Shown in pieces: positions 45,215 through 53,517 of a stretch of 64,000 bases of DNA. The notes beneath the pieces were generated by a model. The model saw nothing but the letters and a program-made list of their open reading frames with translations, did no database searches and was not told the DNA's origin. The position numbers and the translations under genes were made by a program. This DNA is from Bin94 sp965215535 (GTDB lineage Bacteria > Gemmatimonadota > Gemmatimonadetes > Longimicrobiales > Gaopeijiaceae). The stretch lies in contig OZ244063.1 of the NCBI GenBank assembly GCA_965215535.1, forward strand, positions 2,728,001-2,792,000, in the 5' to 3' direction. Within the stretch, counting starts at the first letter, position 1. Every line of letters begins with the position of its first letter.

Positions 45215-45661
45215 ATGGGTCTCAGAGGCAACAAGCTCGAACGCAAATCCAAGGCGTCGCAGGAGATCCCATCTTCCTCGATGGCCGATATCGCATTCCT
45301 GCTCCTGATCTTCTTCATGGTCTCCACCGTCTTCCAGAAGGATCGCAACCGCGAGATCGAGTGGGCGCAGGCGGAGGCGACCGAAAAGATCGACCAGAAG
45401 CAGAAGAACATCCAGAATATCTGGATCGAGTCGAATGGCGATGTCTATATCAACGACCAGCCGATGCTCATGGAAGAGGTCAGCGACTTTATCCGGCCCA
45501 TGTACGCGAGCAATCGCGAACTGATGGTCTCGGTCCGCTCGGATCGGGATGTGCCGTACCGATATATCGACGCCGTGCAGCAGGAGCTGGTCGCTGCCGG
45601 ACTTCTCAGGGTCGTATTCGCGACCGAGCTGGAACAGGACATGACAAGGGAGAGACGATGA
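45215..45661 (+). CDS. ExbD/TolR-type biopolymer transport protein 2
   Basis: 148 residues with the same one-helix plus periplasmic-domain plan (SMADIAFLLLIFFMVSTVF, about 25-43). It is only six bases after the first copy. The N-terminus is basic (GNKLERKSKASQEIPSS). The two copies differ enough in the periplasmic part to be true paralogues, as in many Bacteroidota and Gemmatimonadota TonB systems. Its stop overlaps the tonB ATG by four bases (ATGA). Confidence 0.88.
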   Translation: MGLRGNKLERKSKASQEIPSSSMADIAFLLLIFFMVSTVFQKDRNREIEWAQAEATEKIDQKQKNIQNIWIESNGDVYINDQPMLMEEVSDFIRPMYASNRELMVSVRSDRDVPYRYIDAVQQELVAAGLLRVVFATELEQDMTRERR

Positions 45662-46353
45662 ACGAGACAACCCCGATCCCGCAGAGCGAACCCGCCGCCG
45701 ACACCCGTACCGAAACCGCCAACGACCGCTTCAAGAACGAGTTCTCTTCGTGGTTCTGGGGGTCGATGATCGTGGCCACCGTGGCGCACTTCGCCATCTT
45801 CGCCTTCCTGCCCGAGATGCAGGCCGAGGATGTGAGCTTCGCGATGGACGAGATCATCACCATGGAGATCCCGGACGAGATCGAGCTGCCGCCGCCGCCC
45901 GAGGCGATTCAGAGACCCGCAACCCCGGTGGTGACGACCGCAACGATTGACGAGGACATTACCATCGCGCCGGTGACCTTCGACGAAAACCCGGTCGAGA
46001 ACCTGCCGCCGCCACCCGACGACGTCGAGACCGATATCTCGGCTGCGCCGGTCTTCGTGGTCACGACGGTGCGCCCCTCTCTGATCAATGATGACGAACT
46101 CGGCCGGGCGCTGGAGCGCGAGTACCCCCCCCTTCTGCGCGATGCCGGAATCGGCGGACGCACCCTTGTCTGGTTCTTCATCGACGAAGATGGAATCGTG
46201 AGGAACCAGCAGGTCCACACCTCGTCCGGCCACCAGGCTCTCGACGAGGTGGCGCTGCGTATTGCGCCCCTGGCCCGCTTTACCCCGGCCTACAACCGCG
46301 ACAAGAAGGTTGCGGTGTGGATTGAGCTCCCGATTACCTTCGAGGCACGGTAG
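45658..46353 (+). CDS. TonB-type energy transducer
   Basis: 231 residues. One N-terminal transmembrane helix (IVATVAHFAIFAFLPEM, about 38-55), a proline/glutamate-rich stretch (IELPPPPEAIQRP, ENLPPPPDD) that spans the periplasm, and a C-terminal TonB domain from about 145 (REYPPLLRDAGIGGRTLVWFFIDEDGIV, FTPAYNRDKKVAVWIELPI). It transmits energy from the channel and ExbD pair to outer-membrane receptors. It is coupled to the second ExbD by ATGA. The gene ends 42 bases before a strong hairpin. Confidence 0.9.
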   Translation: MNETTPIPQSEPAADTRTETANDRFKNEFSSWFWGSMIVATVAHFAIFAFLPEMQAEDVSFAMDEIITMEIPDEIELPPPPEAIQRPATPVVTTATIDEDITIAPVTFDENPVENLPPPPDDVETDISAAPVFVVTTVRPSLINDDELGRALEREYPPLLRDAGIGGRTLVWFFIDEDGIVRNQQVHTSSGHQALDEVALRIAPLARFTPAYNRDKKVAVWIELPITFEAR

Positions 46354-46395
46354 GCAGGCGCCCAGAGCGCATCCCCCGCTTCCACTCCCCCTTGC

Positions 46396-46440
46396 GGGAA
46401 CGCCCCGCCGGCCGACAGGAAAGGCCGGCGGGGCGTTCCC
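46396..46440 (+). terminator. Strong intrinsic-terminator-like hairpin after tonB
   Basis: Perfect 18-base arms (46396-46413 and 46423-46440) starting GGGAACGCCCCGCC around a 9-base loop. A mixed, pyrimidine-rich tail (TTGTTCC) follows instead of a clean T run. It separates the TolQ-ExbD-TonB operon from the yggS operon. Confidence 0.75.
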
Positions 46441-46493
46441 TTGTTCCCCCACCCCCGTACCCCCACCACTGCGGGAGCTGCCCCGAAACCGGA

Positions 46494-47222
46494 ATGGCCA
46501 CCCAGGAGGCATACGAGCGGACCCTGCGGGAGCGGTTGCCGCGCGTCCGCGAGCGGATTGCGGAAGCGGCCCGGCGCAGTGGCCGCGAAGCCGGATCCGT
46601 GCGGATCGTGGCGGTCACCAAGGGCCACCCCGAAGATGCCATTCGGGCCGCGCTGGCAGTTGGCCTGCACGATTGCGGCGAAAACCGGGTCGAGGAGCTG
46701 CGCCGGAAGGCATCGCGCCTGCGGGAAGAGCGCGCACAGCCGCGCTGGCACGCGATCGGGCACATTCAGCGCCGCAAGGCGAACGATGCCGCCCACCTGG
46801 CAACGCTGATTCACAGCGTGGATTCGCTTCGTCTCGCAGAGCGGCTGTCGCGTCTGGGCGAGGCCGCAGAGCGGCGCATTCCCGTCCTTGTGCAGATCAA
46901 CGCCTCGGGCGAGGAGACCAAGGGGGGATTCCCCTTCGGCCTGAATCCCGATCAGGCCCTGGCCGACATTGCGCAGCTCTGCGCGCTGGGCGGATTGCGC
47001 GTCATGGGGCTCATGACGATGGCGCCCTTCGTGGCCACCGAGCCGGTTCTGCGTCGCACCTTTGGCGGCACCCGCGAAGCGCTGGCGAGGGTGGCCAAGG
47101 TGGCCGATCTTGAGGGTCGCGAGCTTTCGATGGGCATGTCCAACGACTACGAAATCGCAGTGGAAGAGGGGAGCACGATGGTACGGCTGGGCACAACGCT
47201 CTTCGGGCAGCGTCCCGCATGA
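46494..47222 (+). CDS. YggS-family PLP-binding homeostasis protein
   Basis: 242 residues of the alanine-racemase-like TIM barrel without the racemase C-terminal domain. The PLP lysine is K43 in VAVTKGHPED, and GENRVEEL, WHAIGHIQRRK, VLVQINASGEETKGGF and MGMSNDYEIAVEEGSTMVRLG are the family signatures. It controls PLP supply and amino-acid pools. The catalytic lysine is followed by GHP where YP is usual. First gene of a coupled operon; its TGA overlaps the next ATG. Confidence 0.88.
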   Translation: MATQEAYERTLRERLPRVRERIAEAARRSGREAGSVRIVAVTKGHPEDAIRAALAVGLHDCGENRVEELRRKASRLREERAQPRWHAIGHIQRRKANDAAHLATLIHSVDSLRLAERLSRLGEAAERRIPVLVQINASGEETKGGFPFGLNPDQALADIAQLCALGGLRVMGLMTMAPFVATEPVLRRTFGGTREALARVAKVADLEGRELSMGMSNDYEIAVEEGSTMVRLGTTLFGQRPA

Positions 47223-48127
47223 AGAGGTCGCCGACAGAGCGCGCGACCGCGCCGGATGCGCACGATCGCACGGCAGCGGCGGCAGAGGGCGAGATGGATC
47301 GTCTGCGGGCGGCGGCCGAGGCGGTGCGCAGAGAGTGGCCGCGAACCCCCCGAGCCGGAATCGTGCTGGGAACGGGCCTGGGGGGGCTGGCCGACGCGAT
47401 CGAGGTGGAGGCCGCAATCGACTACGCCGCGCTTCCCCACTTTCCCCTCTCCACCGTCGTCACCCACGCCGGCCGCCTTGTTCTGGGAACTCTCGAGGGG
47501 TTGCCGGTGGTGACCATGCAGGGGCGATTCCACTCGTATGAGGGATACTCGCAGCGGCAGATCGCCTTTCCCATTCGCGTCATGCGGCTGCTGGGCGCCG
47601 ACACCCTGATCCTCTCGAGCGCTTGCGGGGGCATGAATCCGCTCTGGGCTCCCGGCGATCTGGTCTTGCTGGACGACCACATCAACTTCATGGGCGACAG
47701 TCCCCTGATCGGTTCCAACCTGGACGAGCTCGGGCCGCGCTTTCCCGACATGTCCGCCCCATACGATCGCGCGCTGGGCGAATGGGCGTCGCAGATCGCT
47801 CTGCAGAAGGGCATCCGCCTGCGCACCGGCGTCTATGTGGCGGTTCCGGGGCCGCAGCTCGAGACCCGCGCCGAATACCGGATGCTGCGCCGGATGGGAG
47901 CCGATGTGGTGGGCATGTCCACAGTGCCCGAGGTGATCGCCGCGCGCCATATGGGAATGCGCGTGCTGGCGGTGGCCGTGATCACCGACCAGTGCCTGCC
48001 CGATGCCCTTGAAGAGGTGAACATCGAGCGCATCATCGCCACCGCCGAGAGGGCCGGCCCGCAGGTGGTCCGGGTGGTGGCCGGGGTGGTGGGCGCGCTC
48101 GCCCGCGAATCCGCTTCCGCCGAATGA
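47219..48127 (+). CDS. Purine-nucleoside phosphorylase (PNP, trimeric type)
   Basis: 302 residues. GIVLGTGLGGLADAI (46-60), HAGRLVLGTLEG, MQGRFHSYEGYS, SACGGMN and YVAVPGPQLETRAEYRMLRRMGADVVGMSTVPE are trimeric PNP signatures. It splits purine nucleosides with phosphate. The N-terminal 25 residues are variable. It is coupled at both ends (ATGA with yggS, ATGATG with ileS). Confidence 0.9.
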   Translation: MKRSPTERATAPDAHDRTAAAAEGEMDRLRAAAEAVRREWPRTPRAGIVLGTGLGGLADAIEVEAAIDYAALPHFPLSTVVTHAGRLVLGTLEGLPVVTMQGRFHSYEGYSQRQIAFPIRVMRLLGADTLILSSACGGMNPLWAPGDLVLLDDHINFMGDSPLIGSNLDELGPRFPDMSAPYDRALGEWASQIALQKGIRLRTGVYVAVPGPQLETRAEYRMLRRMGADVVGMSTVPEVIAARHMGMRVLAVAVITDQCLPDALEEVNIERIIATAERAGPQVVRVVAGVVGALARESASAE

Positions 48128-51100
48128 TGCGCTATCCCCCTCTGCCCGATTCCCGGGTTGCGCTGGAAGAGGAGGTTCTGGAGCGCTGGCGCGACGAGGA
48201 CACCTTTCGCCAATCGCTGGACGCCACGGCCGCAGGCGAGCCCTTTGTCTTCTTCGAGGGTCCGCCCACCGCCAATGGACGTCCCGGGCTGCACCACATC
48301 ATCAGCCGCGCGATCAAGGATCTTGTCTGCCGCTACCAGACCATGCGCGGTCGCCAGGTCACCCGCATTGCGGGGTGGGACACCCACGGCCTTCCGGTTG
48401 AGATCGAGGCCCAGAAGCAGCTCGGCATCGAGGGCAAACAGGAGATCGAGGAGCGTGGCATCGCCTGGTTCAACGAGCGCTGCCGCGAGTCCGTCTTCAC
48501 CTACAAGGACGACTGGGAACGCTTTTCGGAGCGCATCGGCTACTGGCTGGACTATTCGCGCCCCTACGTGACCTTCCACCCCGAATACATCGAGTCGGTC
48601 TGGTGGATTCTGGCGCAGATGGCCGAACGCGAACTCCTCTACCGCGGTCACAAGGTCGTGCCCTGGTGTCCGGCCGACGAAACGGTGCTCTCGTCGCACG
48701 AACTCTCGCTCGGCTACCGCGATGTGGAGGATCCTTCGCTCTGGATCGTTCTGGAGCTCCTGGATGGCTCGGGGCGGCATGCGCTGGTGTGGACGACAAC
48801 CCCCTGGACGCTGGTCTCGAATGCGGCGCTGGCGGTGCATCCCGGGATCGACTACGCAGAGGTGGAGGAGGGGGGAAGAACGCTGATTCTGGCCCGGCGA
48901 CGCGCAGAGGCGCTCTTCGGCGCGGAGCGGATTGTCGGCGAGGTTGCGGCGGCCGATCTGATCGGGGTGCGTTACCGCCGCCCCTTCGAGCTGATTCCCG
49001 ACGATGCGGTGAGGGGGCGGGCATGGGAGATCGTTCCGGGCGATTTCGTCTCGGCCGAGGAGGGATCCGGGATCGTTCACATGGCTCCGGCCTACGGCGC
49101 CGACGACTATCGGGCGGGGCGGGAATTCGGGCTCGCCGTGCTGGAGCCGGTGCAGAGTAATGGCACCTTTGCGGCGGATCTGCCCCTTGTGGGGGGACTC
49201 TTCTTCAAGGATGCCGACGAACTTCTGGTGAACGACCTGCAGGAACGCGGGCTGGTTCACGCCTATGCGCGCGAACGCCACTCCTACCCGCACTGCTGGC
49301 GCTGCGATGCGCCTCTGATCTACATGGCCCGCCACAGTTGGTTTGCCCGCACCTCGTCCCTCCGCGACCAACTTCTGGTCAACAACGATCGCATTCGCTG
49401 GTATCCGGCGCAGGTGGGCGAAGGCCGCTTCGGCGAGTGGCTGAAGGGGAATGTGGACTGGGCGCTCTCGCGCGACCGCTACTGGGGCACGCCGCTCCCG
49501 GTCTGGGTGTCGGAGGACGACCCCGATCATGTGGTCTGGATCGGGAGCTTTGCCGAGCTGGCCGAGCGGGCGGGGGGACTGCCCGAGGACTTCGATCCAC
49601 ACCGCCCCTTTATCGACGCCATCACCTGGCGCTGCCCCGAGACGGGATCGCTCATGCGGCGCACCCCCGAGGTGATCGACGTCTGGTTCGATTCGGGGGC
49701 GATGCCGTGGGCGCAGTGGCACTATCCCTTCGAGAACCGCGACCTGTACGAGCGGCACTTCCCCGCCAACTTCATCTGCGAGGCGGTCGATCAGACGCGG
49801 GGTTGGTTCTACTCGCTGCACGCGATCTCGACGATGCTCGGTCTGGGTCCCGCCTTTCGCAACGTGATCGTGAACGACCTGATCCTCGACGCGGATGGCC
49901 GCAAGATGTCCAAGTCGCGGGGCAATGTGGTCGATCCGTGGGATGCGATCGCCGAGCATGGAGCCGACGGAGTGCGCTGGTACATGGTGACCGTGAGCAA
50001 CCCCTGGCTGCCGACGCGCTTCGATCCGGTTGGGGTGAAGGAGGCGTCGGCGCGCTTCTTCGACACCCTGCTCAACAGCTATCGCTTCTTTGCGCTCTAT
50101 GCCAATCTGGAGCGCTGGACGCCCGCCGCCGAGGGTGTGCGGCAGAGCCCTGACGCAAGCAGTGCAAACTTGCCCGCTGCCGCTTCGCCCCTGGACCGCT
50201 GGCTGCATTCGCGACTTCACCGCCTGATCGACACCGTTCGCAGCGAACTGGACAGCTACAACCCCACGCGCGCCTACCGCTCGGTGGTCGCCTTTGTCGA
50301 TGCCGATCTCTCGAACTGGTATGTCCGCCGTTCGCGGGCGCGCTTCTGGGGAAATGGTTGTGCAGACGACGCGGCTGCGGCCTTCGCCACTCTGCACGAG
50401 GCGCTCCGGGTGGTTGCGCTCCTGATTGCGCCGGTTACCCCCTTTGTGTCCGACTGGCTGCACCGCGCCCTCACCGGCCGCTCCAGTCACACCGAATTCT
50501 TTCCCGATCCCGACCGGGAGCTGATCGACGAAGGGCTCGAAACCGATATGGGACATGTGCGCACGCTGAGCACCCTGGCCCGGGCCGCGCGCGAGGCGGT
50601 GGGAATCCGGGTGCGACAGCCGCTGGGACGCCTTCTGGCCGTGATTCCCGGCGCGCCTCCACCCGAGGCGGTGGTGGCGATTCTGCGCGACGAGATCAAT
50701 GTCAGGCAGATCGACTTTGCCGCCGACACCGAGGGACTGGTCACCTGCGCCGCCCGGCCCCTCTTTCGCGCTCTGGGCGGCCGCTTCGGCAAGAGCACGC
50801 AAGAGGCCGCACACCGCATTCGGGAGCTCGATGCGCATGCGCTGCAGAGAATTCGGTCGGGCGATCTGGTGCAGATCGAGGTCGGGGGCGCCACGCACGC
50901 GATTGGCCCGGACGAGGTCGAGGTGGTGGAGGAGGCGTCAGGGGACTGGATTGTGCGCAGCGAGGGAAGCTGCACGATTGGCCTGGATCCCACGATCAAC
51001 GAGGAGCTGCGGCTCGAGGGACTGGCGCGTGAATTGGTCAACCGGATTCAGCGCCTGCGACGCGACTCGGGATTGGCCGTGACCGACCGCATCACTCTGG

Positions 51101-51285
51101 GAATTGCCGGCGACGAGACCGTTTGCGCTGCGGCCCGCGCCCACGACGCCACGATTGCCCGCGAAACCCTGGCCCTTCAGGTCGCGGTGGGCGAAGAGTC
51201 CGGGGATGGCTTCGATTTTCGCATGGAGGATCGGCTCGACGGGGAGGTGGCGGTGGTGAGCCTCTCGGTTGCCTCGCGCGCGTGA
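48124..51285 (+). CDS. ileS: Isoleucyl-tRNA synthetase, type 2, with GLHH in place of HIGH
   Basis: 1053 residues. Class I features: PPTANGRPGLHHII at 47-60, KMSKS at 594-598, an editing (CP1) domain (about 190-400, with WTTTPWTL) and the C-terminal anticodon-binding part without zinc-finger CxxC pairs, which is the longer, eukaryote-like type-2 form. The class I HIGH signature (HxGH) is swapped to GLHH at 55-58. Published work on type-2 IleRS describes this GXHH variant and links it to very high resistance to mupirocin. It charges tRNA-Ile with isoleucine. It lies in an operon with PNP and an RluD-like gene, and overlaps both by four bases. Confidence 0.93.
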   Translation: MMRYPPLPDSRVALEEEVLERWRDEDTFRQSLDATAAGEPFVFFEGPPTANGRPGLHHIISRAIKDLVCRYQTMRGRQVTRIAGWDTHGLPVEIEAQKQLGIEGKQEIEERGIAWFNERCRESVFTYKDDWERFSERIGYWLDYSRPYVTFHPEYIESVWWILAQMAERELLYRGHKVVPWCPADETVLSSHELSLGYRDVEDPSLWIVLELLDGSGRHALVWTTTPWTLVSNAALAVHPGIDYAEVEEGGRTLILARRRAEALFGAERIVGEVAAADLIGVRYRRPFELIPDDAVRGRAWEIVPGDFVSAEEGSGIVHMAPAYGADDYRAGREFGLAVLEPVQSNGTFAADLPLVGGLFFKDADELLVNDLQERGLVHAYARERHSYPHCWRCDAPLIYMARHSWFARTSSLRDQLLVNNDRIRWYPAQVGEGRFGEWLKGNVDWALSRDRYWGTPLPVWVSEDDPDHVVWIGSFAELAERAGGLPEDFDPHRPFIDAITWRCPETGSLMRRTPEVIDVWFDSGAMPWAQWHYPFENRDLYERHFPANFICEAVDQTRGWFYSLHAISTMLGLGPAFRNVIVNDLILDADGRKMSKSRGNVVDPWDAIAEHGADGVRWYMVTVSNPWLPTRFDPVGVKEASARFFDTLLNSYRFFALYANLERWTPAAEGVRQSPDASSANLPAAASPLDRWLHSRLHRLIDTVRSELDSYNPTRAYRSVVAFVDADLSNWYVRRSRARFWGNGCADDAAAAFATLHEALRVVALLIAPVTPFVSDWLHRALTGRSSHTEFFPDPDRELIDEGLETDMGHVRTLSTLARAAREAVGIRVRQPLGRLLAVIPGAPPPEAVVAILRDEINVRQIDFAADTEGLVTCAARPLFRALGGRFGKSTQEAAHRIRELDAHALQRIRSGDLVQIEVGGATHAIGPDEVEVVEEASGDWIVRSEGSCTIGLDPTINEELRLEGLARELVNRIQRLRRDSGLAVTDRITLGIAGDETVCAAARAHDATIARETLALQVAVGEESGDGFDFRMEDRLDGEVAVVSLSVASRA

Positions 51286-52262
51286 AGTGCCATCGCTGGG
51301 TCGCCGGCGAAGATGCGGCCGGACGACTGGACAGCTATCTGGCGAATCGGCTGAAGCTCTCTCGCAATCGTATCCACCTGCTTCTGGACGAGGGTTGGGT
51401 GCGCGTCGATGGGGCGGTGCCGAAGAAATCCGAAGCGATCGCGCCCGGTCGGCAGATCGAGGTGTGCATTCCTCCACCCGTTCCCGCCCGCGCCGATCCG
51501 CAGGACATCCCCCTGGAGATCGTCTTTCAGGACGAAGAGCTGGTCGTTGTCGACAAGCCGCCGGGGCTTGTGGTTCACCCTGCGCCCGGCCATCCCGACG
51601 GCACCCTGGTCAATGCGCTCCTTCATCATGTGGGCGATCTGGCGGGAATCGGCGGCGCGCTGCGGCCCGGAATCGTGCATCGGCTCGACCGCGACACCTC
51701 GGGCCTGATGGTCGCCGCCAAGACCGAAGGCGCGCACCGGACGCTTTCGACCGCGCTCCGCGAACGCAGGGTTCGGCGCATTTACCTGACCGCGCTCTGG
51801 GGTGCGCCCGGCAACGCTGAGCTGGTGGTGGATCGTCCGATTGGACGACATCCGCGCGACCGGTTGCGCATGGCCGTGGTCGAGAGGGGGCGGGCTGCAG
51901 TGACGCACTTCCGTACGGTTGAGCGCTGGCGGGCGGCGACCCTCTGCGAGGCGCAGTTGCAGACCGGACGCACCCACCAGATTCGGGTGCATGCAGCGTC
52001 GATCGGACATCCGGTGGTTGGAGATGCGCTCTACGGCGCCGGGCGCGAGCGGGGATTCGGCGGCCCCGAGCGGAGTTGGGCCGTCGCTCTTGCGCGACGA
52101 ACGCCCCGGCAGTTTCTGCATGCGCATCGTCTGGAGTTTGCGCATCCGGCGACCGGCGCGGAGATGCGCTTCCAGGCCCGGCTGCCGCACGATCTGGCCG
52201 AGGTGCGAGGGTGGGCAACAGACGTTGCGAACAACGACGACAGGCAGACAGACGACCGATGA
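51282..52262 (+). CDS. rluD: RluA-family pseudouridine synthase (RluD type)
   Basis: 326 residues. An N-terminal S4 RNA-binding domain (residues 12-60) and the catalytic domain with the Asp in HRLDRDTSG (D136; IVHRLDRDTSG). It isomerises uridines in 23S rRNA. The GTG start overlaps the ileS stop (GTGA), which decides the start over an open frame that runs 160 bases further upstream. It is coupled to the peptidase-MA gene. Confidence 0.9.
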   Translation: MKCHRWVAGEDAAGRLDSYLANRLKLSRNRIHLLLDEGWVRVDGAVPKKSEAIAPGRQIEVCIPPPVPARADPQDIPLEIVFQDEELVVVDKPPGLVVHPAPGHPDGTLVNALLHHVGDLAGIGGALRPGIVHRLDRDTSGLMVAAKTEGAHRTLSTALRERRVRRIYLTALWGAPGNAELVVDRPIGRHPRDRLRMAVVERGRAAVTHFRTVERWRAATLCEAQLQTGRTHQIRVHAASIGHPVVGDALYGAGRERGFGGPERSWAVALARRTPRQFLHAHRLEFAHPATGAEMRFQARLPHDLAEVRGWATDVANNDDRQTDDR

Positions 52263-53311
52263 TTCCGATGGTGAAGACGCGCCTTGCCACTCCGGCGCCG
52301 CGCCGTTCCCGGTGCGCGCTGCTGATCCTCGGTGCGCTCCTTGCCGCTTCGGGTGCACATGCGGAAATCCCAGGTGACCCGTCCCGACCGCCTTTCTTGC
52401 AGGAATCGCTGGCCGGTCCCTGGCGCGAGATTGCCGGCCGCACGGTTACGGCCCGCTATCAGGGTCGCGATTCCGCCCGCGCACACCGGGCCCTGGTCAC
52501 CATCGAAGCCCTGGGGCCGCTGCCTGCGCTGGGCGACCCTGATCTGCGCGCGCTCCTGACCGTTGCCCCGACCCATGCGGCGATGGCCACCCTGGTCGGC
52601 GGTCGCGTTCCCGAGTGGGCCGGGGCGGTGGCGATCCCCGCGCGCATGGAGATCATTGTGCCGGGTGGCGGGTGGTGGCCCGGCGATCGTATCGAGGAGG
52701 TGCGCGTGCTGCGTCATGAATGGGCGCACCTTGCTCTGGCCCACCGCATGGGCCGCCTTCGCATCCCCCGCTGGTTCAATGAAGGGTATGCCGAATGGGC
52801 CTCTGGACGCTGGGACGAAGATGGAGGCCTGCGTCTTGCGTTCGCTCTGGCCTCCGGCAACGCGCCCCCTCTGGATTCGCTCGCTCTGGCCTGGCCGCGC
52901 GACGCTCTTCGGGCCGATGTCGCCTATCTTCTTTCGGCCTCGGTGCTTCAGTATCTCGTCGAGTCGAGTGGAGTCCGGGGGCTGGAGCGCTTCATTGCGC
53001 ACTGGCACGACCATGAATCGTTTGAGGGTGCGCTGCGGGTCGTCTATGGTGCCACTCCGGGCCAACTCGAGGCCGATTGGAGAAAGTGGGTGCGGCGGCG
53101 CTATGGATGGCTTGTCATCCTGTCGAATTCGGCCGTCTTCTGGTCGGTTCTGATTGCGCTGCTCTCGGCGATGTTCCTCTACAGGCGGCGATACCGGCGC
53201 CTTCAGATGGCCCGCCTGCGCGCCACCGAGCCCCCCGACGATCCCTCCTGGTGGGTCGTATCCGACGAAAACGCTTCCGGCGGGCTTGACCCTGCTTCGC
53301 CTTCCCGGTAG
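52259..53311 (+). CDS. Peptidase-MA-like membrane-anchored zinc metalloprotease
   Basis: 350 residues. Signal peptide (LLILGALLAASGAHA, about 21-35), then an alpha/beta domain. The gluzincin motif is HEWAH at 153-157, and the third ligand is in NEGYAEW (E175). A transmembrane helix follows (AVFWSVLIALLSAMFLYRRR, about 292-311), with a basic cytoplasmic tail. It matches the peptidase-MA-like family of bacterial secreted metalloproteases, with an extracytoplasmic catalytic domain. It is coupled to the RluD gene by ATGA. Confidence 0.78.
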   Translation: MIPMVKTRLATPAPRRSRCALLILGALLAASGAHAEIPGDPSRPPFLQESLAGPWREIAGRTVTARYQGRDSARAHRALVTIEALGPLPALGDPDLRALLTVAPTHAAMATLVGGRVPEWAGAVAIPARMEIIVPGGGWWPGDRIEEVRVLRHEWAHLALAHRMGRLRIPRWFNEGYAEWASGRWDEDGGLRLAFALASGNAPPLDSLALAWPRDALRADVAYLLSASVLQYLVESSGVRGLERFIAHWHDHESFEGALRVVYGATPGQLEADWRKWVRRRYGWLVILSNSAVFWSVLIALLSAMFLYRRRYRRLQMARLRATEPPDDPSWWVVSDENASGGLDPASPSR

Positions 53312-53337
53312 CCTCCTTCACTCACAGGAGTCAAACA

Positions 53338-53517
53338 ATGGCAAAACGCGGCGAATCCACCCTCGAATTTTCGCAGATCAACCTCTGGTTTGCGGTGGGA
53401 GGACTGGCGATGATCGCGCTCGGCTACCTCCTCCTGGCGCAGGGATCGATTACGGCCGCGCCGGTGCTGCTGGTGCTGGGCTATGCGATCATGCTGCCCC
53501 TGGCCATCATCCTGTAA
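53338..53517 (+). CDS. 59-residue two-helix membrane protein
   Basis: A short frame with a strong Shine-Dalgarno (ACAGGAGTCAAACA before the ATG). Two hydrophobic helices (INLWFAVGGLAMIALGYLLL, about 13-32, and APVLLVLGYAIMLPLAIIL, about 39-57) separated by QGS-ITA. It resembles the small DUF3098-type membrane proteins. The TAA is followed with no gap by the ATG of the M28 peptidase gene, so the two are tightly linked. The role is unknown. Confidence 0.7.
   Translation: MAKRGESTLEFSQINLWFAVGGLAMIALGYLLLAQGSITAAPVLLVLGYAIMLPLAIIL

Noticed and set aside
47833..50898. Minus-strand open frame of about 1000 codons opposite ileS
   Set aside because: An artefact of ileS codon bias; no domain or start signal.
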